The position numbers and the translations under genes are program-made. The notes under the pieces were generated by a model. The model worked only from the letters and a program-made list of their open reading frames with translations, did not search any database and was not told the DNA's origin. DNA of 64,000 bases, from the NCBI GenBank assembly GCA_000697355.1, contig JNEN01001262.1, positions 62,001 through 126,000 of the forward strand, given 5' to 3'. Source of the stretch: Syncephalastrum monosporum B8922. Lineage: Eukaryota; Mucoromycota; Mucoromycetes; Mucorales; Syncephalastraceae. This document shows, piece after piece, positions 10,792 through 22,133 of this stretch. The stretch's first letter is position 1, and every line of letters starts with the position of its first letter.

Positions 10792-13116
10792 ATGGCGACA
10801 CCTACCTTGGAAAAACCGCGTGAGCGTAAAGTCAGACGCAGCCTCACCCAGCGGGCGGGTAGTAAAGTGCGCCGCTTGATAGAGGTATATACACGAACCC
10901 TTTTTTCTGTTCCCTGGCGACCCCCTCTTTCCTGCTTCTTTTGTCCCCCATGAGTGCGACGAAAATGGTTGCTGACATATACGATGGTCTAGCGCGCACG
11001 TCGCCATCGGCGTGATAGTGCGACGAGCCGATCGACGCTGGACAAGGAAGACGAAGAGGAGATTGGCAGCGACGAGTCGATCTTCTCCAGGAGCTTTTCG
11101 GATTCAGAAGAAGACGCTTTGTCAGATAGTAACAACCATGCTCATGACAGCCCGCGTTTGCGAAAGCACTCGACCGCCAAGGACAGCAAGTACAGTGCCG
11201 AGTCTCAACGGCGCGTGCCTCTGTCCGAGCATCATCACGACTCGTCGTCCCATAGCAAGGAGCGAGGTAAAAAAAAAAAAAAAAAAAAAAAAGCACTGGC
11301 CGTGCTGCAACACGCAGGAGACTTTGAATACTGACTCGCTTTCTTTTCTCTCTCATGGAAGCCGTCATGCGTTCTGATTCTGATTCAACAAACGATCAAA
11401 AAAGCGGCGGCGCACCGGCCACCCCTTCGCCATCCAGTTCTGCAGGCGTTTTGCAATACAAACAACAAGGCACGCCTCAGATTTCGATTCTGTTTATCGT
11501 TACTGTAATGCAATTAACCTTATTCGCTTTACCCGTTTAGTCGCGCCCTCTTCACCCCCTATCACGCCGAGTACGCCGACCTTCAAGATCACCCAACCCA
11601 AAGAGGAGGACGATAAGCGCGCCCACGGCGCCGTTATCACGCCACCTGCCTCAAAAATGAAGACGGATGTGCCCAAACAAGAAAAACAGCATCAGAAGGC
11701 AACTGAAGAAAAAGAAAGCGCGCGAAACAATGCGGTGGCGTCAGCTGAGCAGCAGGAGCCAAAGTCACACGTGGCCGAAAAGCCCAGTGCCGCCGCCGCC
11801 GCCGCTGTGACGCCACCAGAAACAGAATCGACTGTGCAGGTTGACAAGACTCCCAACGCGACAGAGCAGAAACCCGAGGCGACTTTGTCACAGCCGTCCG
11901 AAAAGCCTGTGGTAGCTCCGGTGGAGGCCAAACCAGCGCCAGAGAAGCCAAAGGAGGAGCCAAAATCACGCGAAGCGACAGCCGCCGATAACACACAGAC
12001 ACACAGCGAGATCGCGTCACCAGCACCGGCAGCGGCAGCACAAACTGGACAGACAGGAAATGAGCAATCCAAGGCGCAAATACCTGTGCAAAATGCGCTC
12101 CCTCCCAAAGCAGAACAAAAAGAGCAAATGCCACAAAAAACGCTACACAAATCACAGCAACCAGAGGAGACGCCCCAGCAGATAAGTACAACTGCCCCCT
12201 CTTCATCAGTTACATCACAAGAAGAGAAGACGACTCCCGTTGCCGCTCCTGCTACCAGTGCTGCCACTGCCACTGTTCCTGAAACAACCGCTTCACCGAG
12301 TCCAGCTGCAGCTGAAGCAAAGAAGGAGAACCCTGCCGAAGACGAAGGTGTCGTGACGGAAGAAAGAGACGAAGACCTGCAGCCGTACGCGATCCACGAC
12401 CAGACCACCATCGAACCTACAAAGAAAGACGATGATTCCATCACCAGTACCAGCACCAGCACCAACGAAAATGCAGTCGCGCGTCGGGTGCACTACTTTG
12501 ACAAGCAGCGTCGGGGCAAATTCACGATGCTCGACACATTCACATGTATATGCGGAATCATATCACTAATTGCCGTGGGCTGACTTTTTTTTTGTCTTTA
12601 GCTTTGCGCGGGCTAGGCTATAACTGGTTATTCGCCGTGCCTGCGACACTGATCATGCATATGCGTTTATCACCCTCGACGAGCCCGCACAAATTCCCGC
12701 TTCTGCAATGGTCCCTCAAGGACTGGCTGAGCCTGCCGGTCTATACGAATCGACTCGCGGTCGTCTTGTCGGTGCCCACAATGCACCCTGTCGATCGCTG
12801 GGTGCAGCTCTATGGCCAGGAGCGCGGCGCCGTCCGTGGCTTGTCGTTCTGGGGCGGATTCCGAGCCCTGCATGCCAGTGAAAAAGCGACCCTGCGATGG
12901 TGGCAGCTGGGACTATGGTAAAATGACACAAAAGAAAAAAGATGAAACGTGCGCTCTGTATACTCACGATTGACTTTATATTTTAGGCTGGCACATCGGT
13001 TCCAATGGCTGTTGACGTATACGATGCTCCATGATCCCACGACTCGGATGGTGACCCAGCCCATTCTGGAGGGTCTTTGTCACGACCGAATCCTGTCATC
13101 AGACGTGTCATCATAG
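10792..13116 (+). CDS. Orphan protein: long acidic/Ala-Pro-Glu disordered region plus conserved-looking C-terminus
   Basis: Starts MATPTLEKPRERKVRRSL. Exons seen: 10792-about 10892, 11002-11268, about 11363-11480, 11542-12546, about 12602-12918 and about 12988-13116. Exon 2 is Ser/Asp/Arg-rich. Exon 4 is a Pro/Ala/Glu/Lys-rich disordered stretch. The last three exons give RRGKFTMLDTFTSLRGLGYN, WLFAVPATLIMHMRL, FPLLQWSLKDWLSLPVY, VDRWVQLYGQERG, FWGGFRALHASEKATLRWWQ, which is aromatic-rich and looks folded, possibly membrane-associated. The junction between exons 3 and 4 is uncertain: the downstream frame needs a phase-1 donor and no good GT fits, so a GC donor or an error is possible. No family recognised. 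Confidence 0.6.
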
Positions 13117-13523
13117 TCTTTCATTCTTTCTTTTTTCGTTTTCATCCTTTTATGTATATCTAATCAGAATGCGCTTATTGTTGTCTCTCTCGCTCTCTCT
13201 CTCTCTCCCTGTCTCTTTCTTTGAGTTTTCTCTTTGTGTCGAAGTGTCTGCGTCTTGACCCGCTTGTGTTTCCCTTGCTTGGTTTTTTTTTCTGAATTTT
13301 TTTTTTTTTTTTTTTTTGCGGTGTCAGTTTACAAATGTGTGCGTGATAAGATTCCCCTTACCCCCAATAAAGATACACACACTCTCTCTCGTATTTACGC
13401 ACACGTACACATAACCATTTACTTTCCCCATTTGTTTACGCTTTTCTTTTTTCTTTTTCTTTCATTCCCGTCTCACCCCGCATCTTTCACACACACACAC
13501 ACATAAAAAATATTTCAAAAAGG
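13117..13523. other. Intergenic stretch with CT/T-rich 5' leader
   Basis: Between two plus-strand genes. It is strongly pyrimidine-rich (CTCTCT near 13188-13210, T run near 13295-13317) and leads into the ATG at 13524, so it probably includes that gene's core promoter and leader. Confidence 0.4.
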
Positions 13524-15071
13524 ATGAGGAAGCACTATGCGGCGTCCATGTATAGTCAAAAGAGCACGACGAGCGCCAAGAGCGGACGGTCGTTCTTATC
13601 TTTAACAACCAAACCGGTTTACAATGAACCCGAGTCGCTCAAAGACGCCAAGCAGGGATTATGGACTAGTTTAAAGTCGTGGATGCCGCCGAATCCGTTA
13701 CGCCGGCGTGCTCCCGAAGGCACCACAACAAATAATAAGGCCCCCAGCATTGCCTCGTCATCTTCGTCTGTGCGGTCCTTTTCATCCTACAGTCGCTTCA
13801 AGAAGCGCTTCTTGAGCGGGATCAGCAACAGCAGCGGTCACAGTAGCAGTAGCAGCAGCCCACAGGACGATGGGGACAGTCATAGCAGTACAAAACGTAT
13901 GACGACGACAACAACTCAGCCTGAGGAACCACAATCACCGGACCGGAAGGATTCCGCCACCAGCAGCAGCGACGAGCCAAACACCCCCAACGATATGATG
14001 TACAGTCATCCCTTCTCGTTGCCTGTAGCCACACCCGCCCCACCCCATACGTCGAAACGCACCCCTTCCGGCATCCTGCTCAATGCCGGTGGCGATTCCG
14101 AAGAGGCCGTGGCTGAACAGCGCCTCAGACGCCAGGCACGACGTCAGTATCTCATGCAAACCGCGCAGCGGCGCCGGCAACAACAACAGCACCATCAAAG
14201 ACAACAAAAGGAACAGCAGCAGCTCCAGTTCCAGCCGCAGCAGTATTACGAAGAATCGTCGTCCTCCTCCACTTTGCTGTCCACGCCACCGCCACCGGAT
14301 GAGAAACACACGTTCCATGACGACGGAGAAAACGATCTGTTTATTGGGCCGCGTGTTACCTTTCTCGAGACGAGCCCCGTCCCGCGCTTCCGCAATGCAC
14401 CGCCGGCACCACCGGCTTCCCCGCCGTATCTCCACGTCTCGGTCGCAGACGATCCCTACGAGTCCGTTATCCAGGCCGAAGACGAGCCCGATGAATTGGG
14501 CGGGCCGACCGTCTTCACCACCAAAAGAAGGCCGAATAGCAGCACCGCCACCCTGAGTACACTCGCCTCTGCGGCGTCTGTCAACCTCTGCCCCCGGCTG
14601 TACTTTCATGCGCCGCTGAGCCGCGGTCAGACCCTCGCCTTTTGTATTCACAACGCGCTGCCGGAAGAACACATCCTGGTGTACAAGTTTTTGACCAGTA
14701 ATGCCAAGCTGGGGCGGCGTCGGAAGCGTCGGTCGGATCACACCACGCGCCGCAGCGCACACGTCTCGGTCCAGCAACCCATCCAGTCCGGCGAGCGCTA
14801 CTTTGTTCGACCGAGCGCGGGCCGGATGGTCGCGGCCGACCACACCGAGATCATGCTCTTCCTCAATCACGTGCCGACCATGCATCCAGACGAGGTCCTG
14901 AAAGACAAGATTTTGGTGCGCTGGGCGGTCGTCCAGCGACATACGCAGGTGGATGCCTGGGTCCAGTCCTTGACGGAGAACACGCGGCGCAAATGGCTCG
15001 AGATGCTGGTCGAGCGGTGGCCGGATCAGGTCACGGTGCGGGAGACGCGGCTCAAGATTCGTTTTGTATAA
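13524..15071 (+). CDS. MSP (VAP-like) domain protein with long disordered N-terminus
   Basis: Single exon, 515 residues. Residues 1 to about 340 are Ser/Gln/Pro-rich with Q runs and probably disordered. The C-terminal part matches the major sperm protein fold: LYFHAPLSRGQTLAFCIHN, ILVYKFLTSNAK, a basic insert (RRRKRRSDHTTRR), then RYFVRPSAGRMVAADHTEIM and KDKILVRWAVV. These are the LxF, NxxxxxxxYKxxTxxPxxYxVxPxxGxI and KDKFLV-type positions. MSP domains of VAP/Scs2 bind FFAT motifs at ER contacts, but here no transmembrane tail is seen, so the protein would be soluble or a partner. The basic insert sits where the FFAT groove lysines normally lie. The rest (WVQSLTENTRRKWLEMLVE) is helical. Confidence 0.7.
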   Translation: MRKHYAASMYSQKSTTSAKSGRSFLSLTTKPVYNEPESLKDAKQGLWTSLKSWMPPNPLRRRAPEGTTTNNKAPSIASSSSSVRSFSSYSRFKKRFLSGISNSSGHSSSSSSPQDDGDSHSSTKRMTTTTTQPEEPQSPDRKDSATSSSDEPNTPNDMMYSHPFSLPVATPAPPHTSKRTPSGILLNAGGDSEEAVAEQRLRRQARRQYLMQTAQRRRQQQQHHQRQQKEQQQLQFQPQQYYEESSSSSTLLSTPPPPDEKHTFHDDGENDLFIGPRVTFLETSPVPRFRNAPPAPPASPPYLHVSVADDPYESVIQAEDEPDELGGPTVFTTKRRPNSSTATLSTLASAASVNLCPRLYFHAPLSRGQTLAFCIHNALPEEHILVYKFLTSNAKLGRRRKRRSDHTTRRSAHVSVQQPIQSGERYFVRPSAGRMVAADHTEIMLFLNHVPTMHPDEVLKDKILVRWAVVQRHTQVDAWVQSLTENTRRKWLEMLVERWPDQVTVRETRLKIRFV

Positions 15072-16042
15072 GCCAATTGTTCATTCTATGCATATATTCC
15101 ATATATAAAAACAAACCCCCATTGTACATACTTATTTTGAAGACAGTACTGGAATCCCAGAAAAGAAACCGTACATAGGGCAGAGAGTACGGACGTAACT
15201 CATGTGGAAGAAAAATAGCCGATTGACAGCGACCTTAGCATGCAACAGAACAGGAAAACGTACGAATACCATATACTGTCCCTGGAAAGGCGCGTAGATG
15301 GTGTAGGCCTTATACGTAGAGCACAGACTGATGCAAATAGTTTATGCCTGTTTATTACTCGTTTTATTATTGTGGCCTTTTACATTGGTGAATACGACTG
15401 TGCCTCTAGCAGATACGTGTACACTGTGTTTTTCCGGTCGATGCAGCTTCACAAGCATTTGACCTATGATCACTGCTGTCCCATGCGTCAAGCTGAATGC
15501 CTTGCAGAAGCGGGATAATTAATTTTACTGACTAATAAATGGTGTCGTTTGTGAGATATCTAGCTGCCTTCCTACTGGTCCTACATCTTCCTTCTGTGCA
15601 TGGATATACGCTGGACTTGACATATTTCACCACGTACTTCATGACATACTTCATGATATGGTAAATGGTGACTCGTGCAGTGCAGCGAGAGTTCGAATTC
15701 GATACGCAGCAACACAACATGCATGCGTTTACGAGAGCTTTGGTTCTGGCCAACTGCCACTGTGGTTGATGTGCTGACATATTTCATGGACTAGATAGAA
15801 TGTTCGTAATGGCAAAGACCACTTTCAAAGCTTACTTTTTGCGGTCAGTTTCGTCTATAACACAGCTGGTTTCCTTATTCTCCTGGCATAGAATGGCCCG
15901 TGGAACTTGGTACTGCATCTAGCCAAACCTTAACAGGTCGGTCATGATCAGCATCATACTTTGTAGAATCAATTGTATAGATAAAATAGTAAGGCGTGGT
16001 ATTTTATGCATATAATCGATATAAAGAGGAAAACTGTACATA
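15072..16042. other. Convergent intergenic region, about 1 kb
   Basis: Between the 3' ends of the MSP-domain gene and PEX13. AT-rich 3' UTR-like sequence with small spurious frames. Short repeats (TACTTCATGACATACTTCATGATATGG around 15637-15660 as a local near-duplication) were noted; nothing coding is supported. Confidence 0.4.
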
Positions 16043-17440
16043 TTACGGGGCAGAGATGGGTTGGGACGGGATGGCGGGCGAGGCAGAGGAAGAAGGGGAG
16101 GAGGAAGAGGAAGCAGGGGAAGCAGGAAGAGAAGGAGCAGCGCCGATCGCTTGTGCGGCCTGCTCACCCGATTTTTGGACGATCTCGACATAGTTGGCCG
16201 GGAACATGCCCATACGCCCGTCTCGTAAACGGCCGCGCCACCATTGGCTGACCTGGTTGGTGGCAGGGTCCACTTTTGTGAGAATGGCAACAATATCGCC
16301 CTTTTTCAGGGAGAGTTCCATCTGGGACTCGCCGTTGAAGTCGTACGTAGCGCGCGCAAATTCGAGTTTGGAGGGGTCGATTTTACCCTGCTGGAGCAGA
16401 GCAGGGTCGACACCTGGCATCTGCTGTTGTTGTTGCTGTTGCTGCTGCTCTTGCTGCTTGGTGATGAGTTGGATGAGTTTATGCATCAAGTAAGGCAGAC
16501 CGACGACCATAAAGACAAAGATGAGGATGGGCTTGCGGGAGATCTTGGGCTTGCTGTCGAACTTTTGGAACTCCATGAGGTTGAGTTCGTTGACCTTACC
16601 GGGCTCGACACGGCCCGTCATCTTGTACAGCAGAGACTTGACCATGCGGTAGAGCGCAAAGACGCTGAAGACCTGGCCGAGGTAGTTTTTGAGGTAGCCG
16701 AGCTGTTCGGCCATGCCGACCATGGCCATAAAACTCGAGTGGGTAGCCATAAACGTCGAGTCGAGCATCTGGGCAAAGCCGCCAAAGGCACCGACGATTT
16801 GTTCAATGACTTCGAAGGCGGGGCGTGTACCGACTTCCATGCGCTGCATCAAGCTCGGGTCTTGGGGGCCGCCAGGACCCATCATGCCCCCATTGCCGTA
16901 CATGCCGCCACCGAATCGACCGTAAGAGCCCATGCCGCCGTAGGAGCCCATGCCGCCATAGCCGCCGTAGGAACTGCCCATGCCGTACCGGCTGTAGCCG
17001 CCATAAGAGCCCATGCCGCCGTAAGAGCCCATGCCACCATAGGAGCCGTAGCTGGAGCCGTAGCCGGAGCCGTAACCAGAGCCGTAGCCAGAGCCGTAGC
17101 CAGAGCCGTAGCCAGAGCCGTAGCCAGAGCCGTAGCCGCTGCCGTAGCCTCCGTAGCCTGAGTTCATGTGAGCCGAATGGAAAAAGGAATGGGAAACCGG
17201 AAAAGAGAAAGAAAGCGATTATACTCTACCTGTGGTGGGACGACTTAAGGCTGTATTTGCGGAGTAGTCTGAACGGTTGGGGACAGGTGGTGGCGCTGCG
17301 TCCGTGCTGGTTGTGGTCGTCTGTGACATGGCTGCGGAGGGTGAGGTGATAGCGCCGGATGCAAGCGACGTAGCAGCACCTGTAGATTGACCTCCTCCTG
17401 CTGCGTTATTGACCTCCCATGGTTTGGGTGGTGATGGCAT
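16043..17440 (-). CDS. PEX13: Peroxisomal docking protein PEX13
   Basis: Two exons, 17440-17230 and 17157-16043, encode 441 residues. The start MPSPPKPWEVNN is the hallmark PEX13 N-terminus (PPKPWE). A Gly/Tyr region follows, with about nine GYGS(S) repeats and then GGMGSYGGMGSYG-type units. Next come the conserved membrane-proximal segment (FGGFAQMLDSTFMATHSSFMA), a second hydrophobic segment (ILIFVFMVVGLPYLMHKL), a short Gln run and a C-terminal SH3 domain (FARATYDFNGESQMELSLKK, GDIVAIL, WWRGRL, GMFPANYVEIV). PEX13 forms, with PEX14, the import pore for matrix proteins; the YG-rich part is known to build a meshwork in the pore, and the SH3 binds PEX14/PEX5. An Ala/Ser/Pro tail ends the protein. 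Confidence 0.97.
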
Positions 17441-17953
17441 TATATTGTTTTGTGCAAATGTGAGAAAGAGCGGTGAGTGTCGAATTTCATATGAATCAGC
17501 GCAATCGTTTTTCTTTTCTCGTTGGTTCAATCACGGTTGAAACACCGCCATATCAGCCCACTCCAAGCTCCACGGGCACCTGAAATATGCCATATTTGGA
17601 CACTCGAATGATGACGTTATGAATAATCAACACATGCGTTTCCCCACTCTCTTTCTGATTTTTTTTTTTTTTTTTGCATTGTCACCATACGCATAACAAT
17701 GAAGACATCGAAAATTGGTTTACTGGATCTAAGATCAATATGATGATCGGCATGCAAGCTGCGAGTATAGGAATAGTGCGTGGATGTGAGAAAAATATAC
17801 ATTGAAATAGCGAGATATGCAATTGTAGGAAGTAGGAGCAGGGAAACAGAAACATGGCTGGAGTTTGACGAGTTTGAGGAGAAGGAGGAGTACAACAGAG
17901 AGAGGGGGGAGGGGAATATTGATGAGTTGCGACGTGCGTACACCGCAGGGTAA
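17441..17953. other. Intergenic region between two minus-strand genes
   Basis: Separates the PEX13 start from the phytochelatin synthase stop. Contains T runs (17656-17676) and no supported gene. Confidence 0.4.
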
Positions 17954-19572
17954 TTACTGTTGGGACGTGCTGGCGCAAGAAGTGCCTTCGGTAGTCCATC
18001 CAGGACCGCACGTGCAGAAAGTCTTAGTGAGCTCGTTCACCTCGACGGAAATGTGCTCGACCTCGCGCTGGACCAACGGGGTCATGGACGCATCCCGGCG
18101 GTGCTGATCCAACGTATCCTGAAGCTCGCGTGGCAGGGACGTGTAGAGCATGCGCGGAGAGCCGAGCATGAAGAGCGTCGCAAACGCGGCATGGTGATCT
18201 ACCGGTGCGGCTGCGACCAACTTGGCCTTGTGCGGGTAGAGGGCCTCGAGCACGACGGGGTAGAGCGCCGAGTGCGTGGTTTCCTGCAAGAGCTGCTGAA
18301 TGTAGCTTTCAGGGGCCATCGACGTGGACCGAAGCGACTTTTTAGCAAGGATGACAGTGTACTCGGGCGGCACGTTGCGCAGCACGAGCTGGACCACATG
18401 GGCCAACGTTCTGGGTTTCTCGAGCCAGATGTTTTCTGGAATACGCTTGCAGAAGCTCTGGGCTAGGGTGGACCAGTTGAGGGCGGGCGCGGCATGTGCA
18501 GCCGCCTCCGTGCCCTGATGGACGGGCTGCTGGGGTTGCGGTGCTGGCTGGGATGGTCGAGAGACGCCGCACAGGTTGATGGGCGGGCGCTCGGCATCGT
18601 AACTGAGCAAGAAATACCCGCGCGGACGACCCGTCTCCTTGTCGACAGGCTTCATGGACTCAAACAAGGTCTCGAGCGGGCACCAGTAGCTGGGGTACTT
18701 GTACCGGGCCGTGTCCAGGACCAGGACCATGTCGTTTTCCGGGTTGTAGGCACCAATGGGCGAGAAATGGCCATCGCCCGTCTGGCCGAGGGTCTTGCGC
18801 GAGAACGAGATGACCATGAACTCATCCGACTTGCTGGTCACCCGTTCGATATCACGCCGAAACTCGTCGACGGTGAACTCGTTGCCGCGTCGCACGACGA
18901 CATCGCTGTGGCACTTGGCAAGGCAGGCAAACTTGTCAAAGGTGATACCGTTCTTCTTCATGTCCTCTTTGGACGAGCAGCATTCGAGGAGCTCATCCGA
19001 ATACCAGCGCCAGTTGCCCTTCCAGGTGCGCTTCGGGTCGACTTCAAGTGCATTCAAGACCATGGCCACTATGCATACAAATTATAAAACAATCGAAGCA
19101 GCGTGAGTGCTTTGTTCTACCATCCCCCCGGTCCCTTATCCTTATCCTTACATGAACTGGGCCCACAGTAAGCGGGCTCGCTTTGGGTGGTGAAGTTACC
19201 GGTGAGAGGAAAGAAACCTTCGGCATGGCCTGCCTCCATGGCAGTCCGGAATTGGAGTTTACCCTCCTTGGAAGAGAATCGTACCAGGGTGGACGGCAGC
19301 TCGCGCTGATAAAAAGTATTCTTGATCTCCGGTTGAGGTCGATTTAAGCCAAGCAGATCGCGAAAGGCATTGCTTGCATGGGAAGCAGAACCTTCAGGGT
19401 TTGTTGGTGCCTGCCCCGGCTGCTCTTGTTGTTGTCGATGTTCTTGAGAATGGGGGAGCGTTGATGTGACAGTGGATTGCAGCCGATAAGAGAGGGGCAG
19501 CGTAGGCGGTACAAGACGGCGTCTGATCAGGCAGCGCCGCGTGGCAGGAGTGAATGGGCCCAACCGCAACAT
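17954..19572 (-). CDS. Phytochelatin synthase (glutathione gamma-glutamylcysteinyltransferase)
   Basis: Two exons, 19572-19152 and 19068-17954, give 511 residues. The papain-like catalytic domain is clear: FYQRELPSTLVRFSSKEGK, GFFPLTGNFTTQSEPAYCGP with the catalytic Cys spanning up to the intron (CGPSSLAMVLNAL), TFDKFACLAKCH, GHFSPIGAYN with the catalytic His, and LVLDTARYKYPSYWCPL with the catalytic Asp. The C-terminal half is variable as usual, with Cys near the end (FCTCGPGWTTEGTSC). The enzyme joins gamma-Glu-Cys units of glutathione when metals are bound, making phytochelatins that chelate cadmium and other metals. The first ~45 residues (MLRLGPFTPATRRCLIRRRL) are Arg-rich, lack acids and look like a mitochondrial targeting sequence, which would be unusual for this mainly cytosolic enzyme. 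Confidence 0.95.
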
Positions 19573-20696
19573 TACAGATACAAAGAAGAAATGCGGTGGA
19601 TGCCCCGACCACGGCAGCTATTTGAGCACCCTATTTTCAGCCAACCCGCCCCGCATATGCGCGCAAGGCCGATAAAATAATAAACCAATCGTCTTTCACC
19701 TTTTCTCGGATCTTATCAGATCCTCCCTCTTCTCGCGCACTTTCCTATCAGACAAAAATCCTCACTATCATCTCATCGACCTTGTACCACTTTATCCATC
19801 CTACCCGTCATGATACAGTTGCAAGTTTGAAAAAATGCATTACAGAGCACAGTTTGTCTTCACTATTTCAGACCTTCTATTTTTTTTGTAGCTTCTTCTT
19901 CATATGATCGTCACGATCACTAATACAAGAGGTATCTGATAAATTCTGAAGGGAGCGGTGCCTGCATTAAACAAGCAAGTCATGCATCCAGACTCAGTGA
20001 AAGTATAACTGAAACATGATTACATCGATAATCATCCGACTTGCGATCTATGCACATGGACCCTGGGCAGACGAAGCGCACTAGCATGGAGACCGGACGA
20101 CCACGGTATTTGTACACAGTAAATCCATGAACTCTGCCTTCTACCCGCTCTTTTTGGCAATACTGTACATAGGTGTTCTGTAGGGAGAAGTGCCCCCTAC
20201 CACAGTAGCATGTTAACTTTATTGCATTGTCAGACGTCAAAGGAAAATCGCTGGTTATCTTTTTTTACACACCATCATGTAAGCATGGTGAATGCAGTCA
20301 GGAATGATATAGCGCCGCGTCTCTGTTGCCTCTTATGCGCGTGTATACGTGTCGTCATGAGACTGGCGAAAAGGTAGGACTTCTTCTCCTTTGCAGCGCC
20401 TTCTTGTAGACCACTATTCAGTACTTCGACCTTTGTCTCCCTCAGACTTCAGAGCCTTATGCTGTCCATATCATATTGACATACTGTACTGTAATTGCAT
20501 GCTGTCAACTGAAAAGATGAAAAGATGTCTAGGTTTTTATTTACCATTGATCATTATCATTTGTCTATAATGTTACTATACTAGAGGCTGCCGCTGGCGT
20601 TACCCAGGGATCACCGCGTGGAGGTCGCAGCCCGTGGATCCCCACCCTTATTACTTTATTAACTTGCCTGGACCTCAATTCCACTTCCGAAGAGAC

Positions 20697-20852
20697 AACA
20701 CATACATGCCAGTCCCGCATCCACTGCCAGCATGCCCCAAAGAGGTGGACTCACAGACATCAAGAAGTAGCAAACACCATCATACTTACAAAAGACACGA
20801 AACACATACATGCCAGCCCCCGTATCCACTGCCAGCATGCCCTAAAGAGGTG
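20697..20852. repeat. Direct repeat of about 50 bp, period about 103 bp
   Basis: The block beginning ACACATACATGCCAG and ending AAAGAGGTGG occurs twice, 103 bp apart, with three to four substitutions (for example CCGCATCC versus CCGTATCC and CCCCAAAG versus CCCTAAAG). Confidence 0.8.
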
Positions 20853-21659
20853 GTGAACAGACTGTATGGGAAAGGGGCCCCCCGCGAGGAAGGCGAAAAA
20901 CCCATAGGAGAACAAAGGAAGTGGAAGAGGTATAAAGAAAAGGACACAGTAATCCAGACCGTTCTTATCGTCCGTTGAACCTTTTGGATCCAGCAGCCTG
21001 GTCCTGTCTGGCTTGCACGTGTGAACGTGAGAGTCTTGCTGCGGAAACTCCTCTCTCTGTCTCTCTCTCTCTTTGTTTTTTTTTTTCTTTCTCCTTCATT
21101 ATTTTTGAGTGTAAAAAAGTGATCTACTTTGCGTTAGATCTTCTGGTTGCTTGCTGATGTGCTAGTTCGCAGAGTGCCCATAGAGATCCTTTTAAGCGAA
21201 AGCAATGGATAGACAAAGATGATAATCGATGACGACACCATGTCATGAGAAGATTAAGCAAAAGTTGATAAACAAAAGTGTTTTATTAGCGCGTTCCCAA
21301 TGTGTGGGTTTGCCGTCTTTCCGCGGAGCATGTTTACTCTTATGCGTCAGAGACCCAGCCGCACCCCGTGCCATCAAACGCAAGAGAAATCAGACAGATG
21401 GCCTCATCCATAGGATAAAAATCAAACATACATCTTCCTCTCTATATAAATCTTGCGATCACTCTTACAATTTTCCTTATGCTCTGGTAGAGGCAGTGGA
21501 ACAGTCAGCAACAAACTCCAGTTGTGATCTGCTGTTGTAACACAGAATGTGGAAAGAACAAAGTTACAATGCAGATAATCCACTTCAACTGTCAATGCGG
21601 CGGGACGTGCCGATGTGTAACCCAGAGATGATCCCATAATAGGTCTAACACTTTTCTGA

Positions 21660-21770
21660 CAAAAAAAAAAGTGAGAAGAAAAACGAAGATAGAAAAGAAA
21701 AGAAAGAAAAGAAAAGAAAAGAAAAGAAAGAAAAGAGAAGAGAAGAGAAGAGAAGAAAAAGAAAAATAAA
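21660..21770 (+). repeat. Polypurine tract (AAAAG/AGAAG)n
   Basis: About 110 bases of almost pure A and G with AAAAG and then AGAAG pentamers. The minus-strand frame through it (Phe/Leu/Ser only) is not a gene. Confidence 0.85.
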
Positions 21771-22133
21771 GACGGCTGTCCTATCCTCATTATGAAATAC
21801 AAAATGGAACAGCGATAAAGAATACTATACCTACATACCTACATTAAATATGAATCATAAAGAGATATTATCTGAATCTGAAGGTCAATAAAAAGTTTTT
21901 TTTTCATATGCTTACGCCACTCGTGTTGTACCGTCGCATGGTGGTGATGTGGTTGTCACATAGCGTAGATGTTGGGGGGCGGTGTTTATGCTGATTATCA
22001 TTTATCGTTGGAACAGCGAACAGACCCAGAGGAAAGGATGAGGACGCGTTTACTGAGGGATACTCACACACTCTTCCTTTTTTCTTCTTCCTCTGCTCCT
22101 CGATCTTCCTTTTTTTTTTTTTCTTGATTGACC

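Larger units (their letters stand above)
19573..22133. other. Long divergent intergenic region, 2.6 kb
   Basis: No convincing gene. Contents seen: a near-perfect direct duplication of about 50 bp (20697-20749 and 20800-20852), a polypurine tract (21660-21770) and CT-rich leader sequence before 22134. Short frames have no recognisable motifs. Confidence 0.45.

Noticed and set aside
11637..12465. Two long minus-strand frames (189 and 257 codons)
   Set aside because: Antisense of the Pro/Ala/Glu-rich exon of the orphan gene; composition is the reverse of low-complexity coding sequence.
13935..14942. 335-codon minus-strand frame
   Set aside because: Antisense of the MSP-domain gene; no motifs.
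16244..17161. 305-codon plus-strand frame with Ala/Val/His repeats
   Set aside because: Exact antisense of the PEX13 exon; its repeats mirror the GYGS codons.
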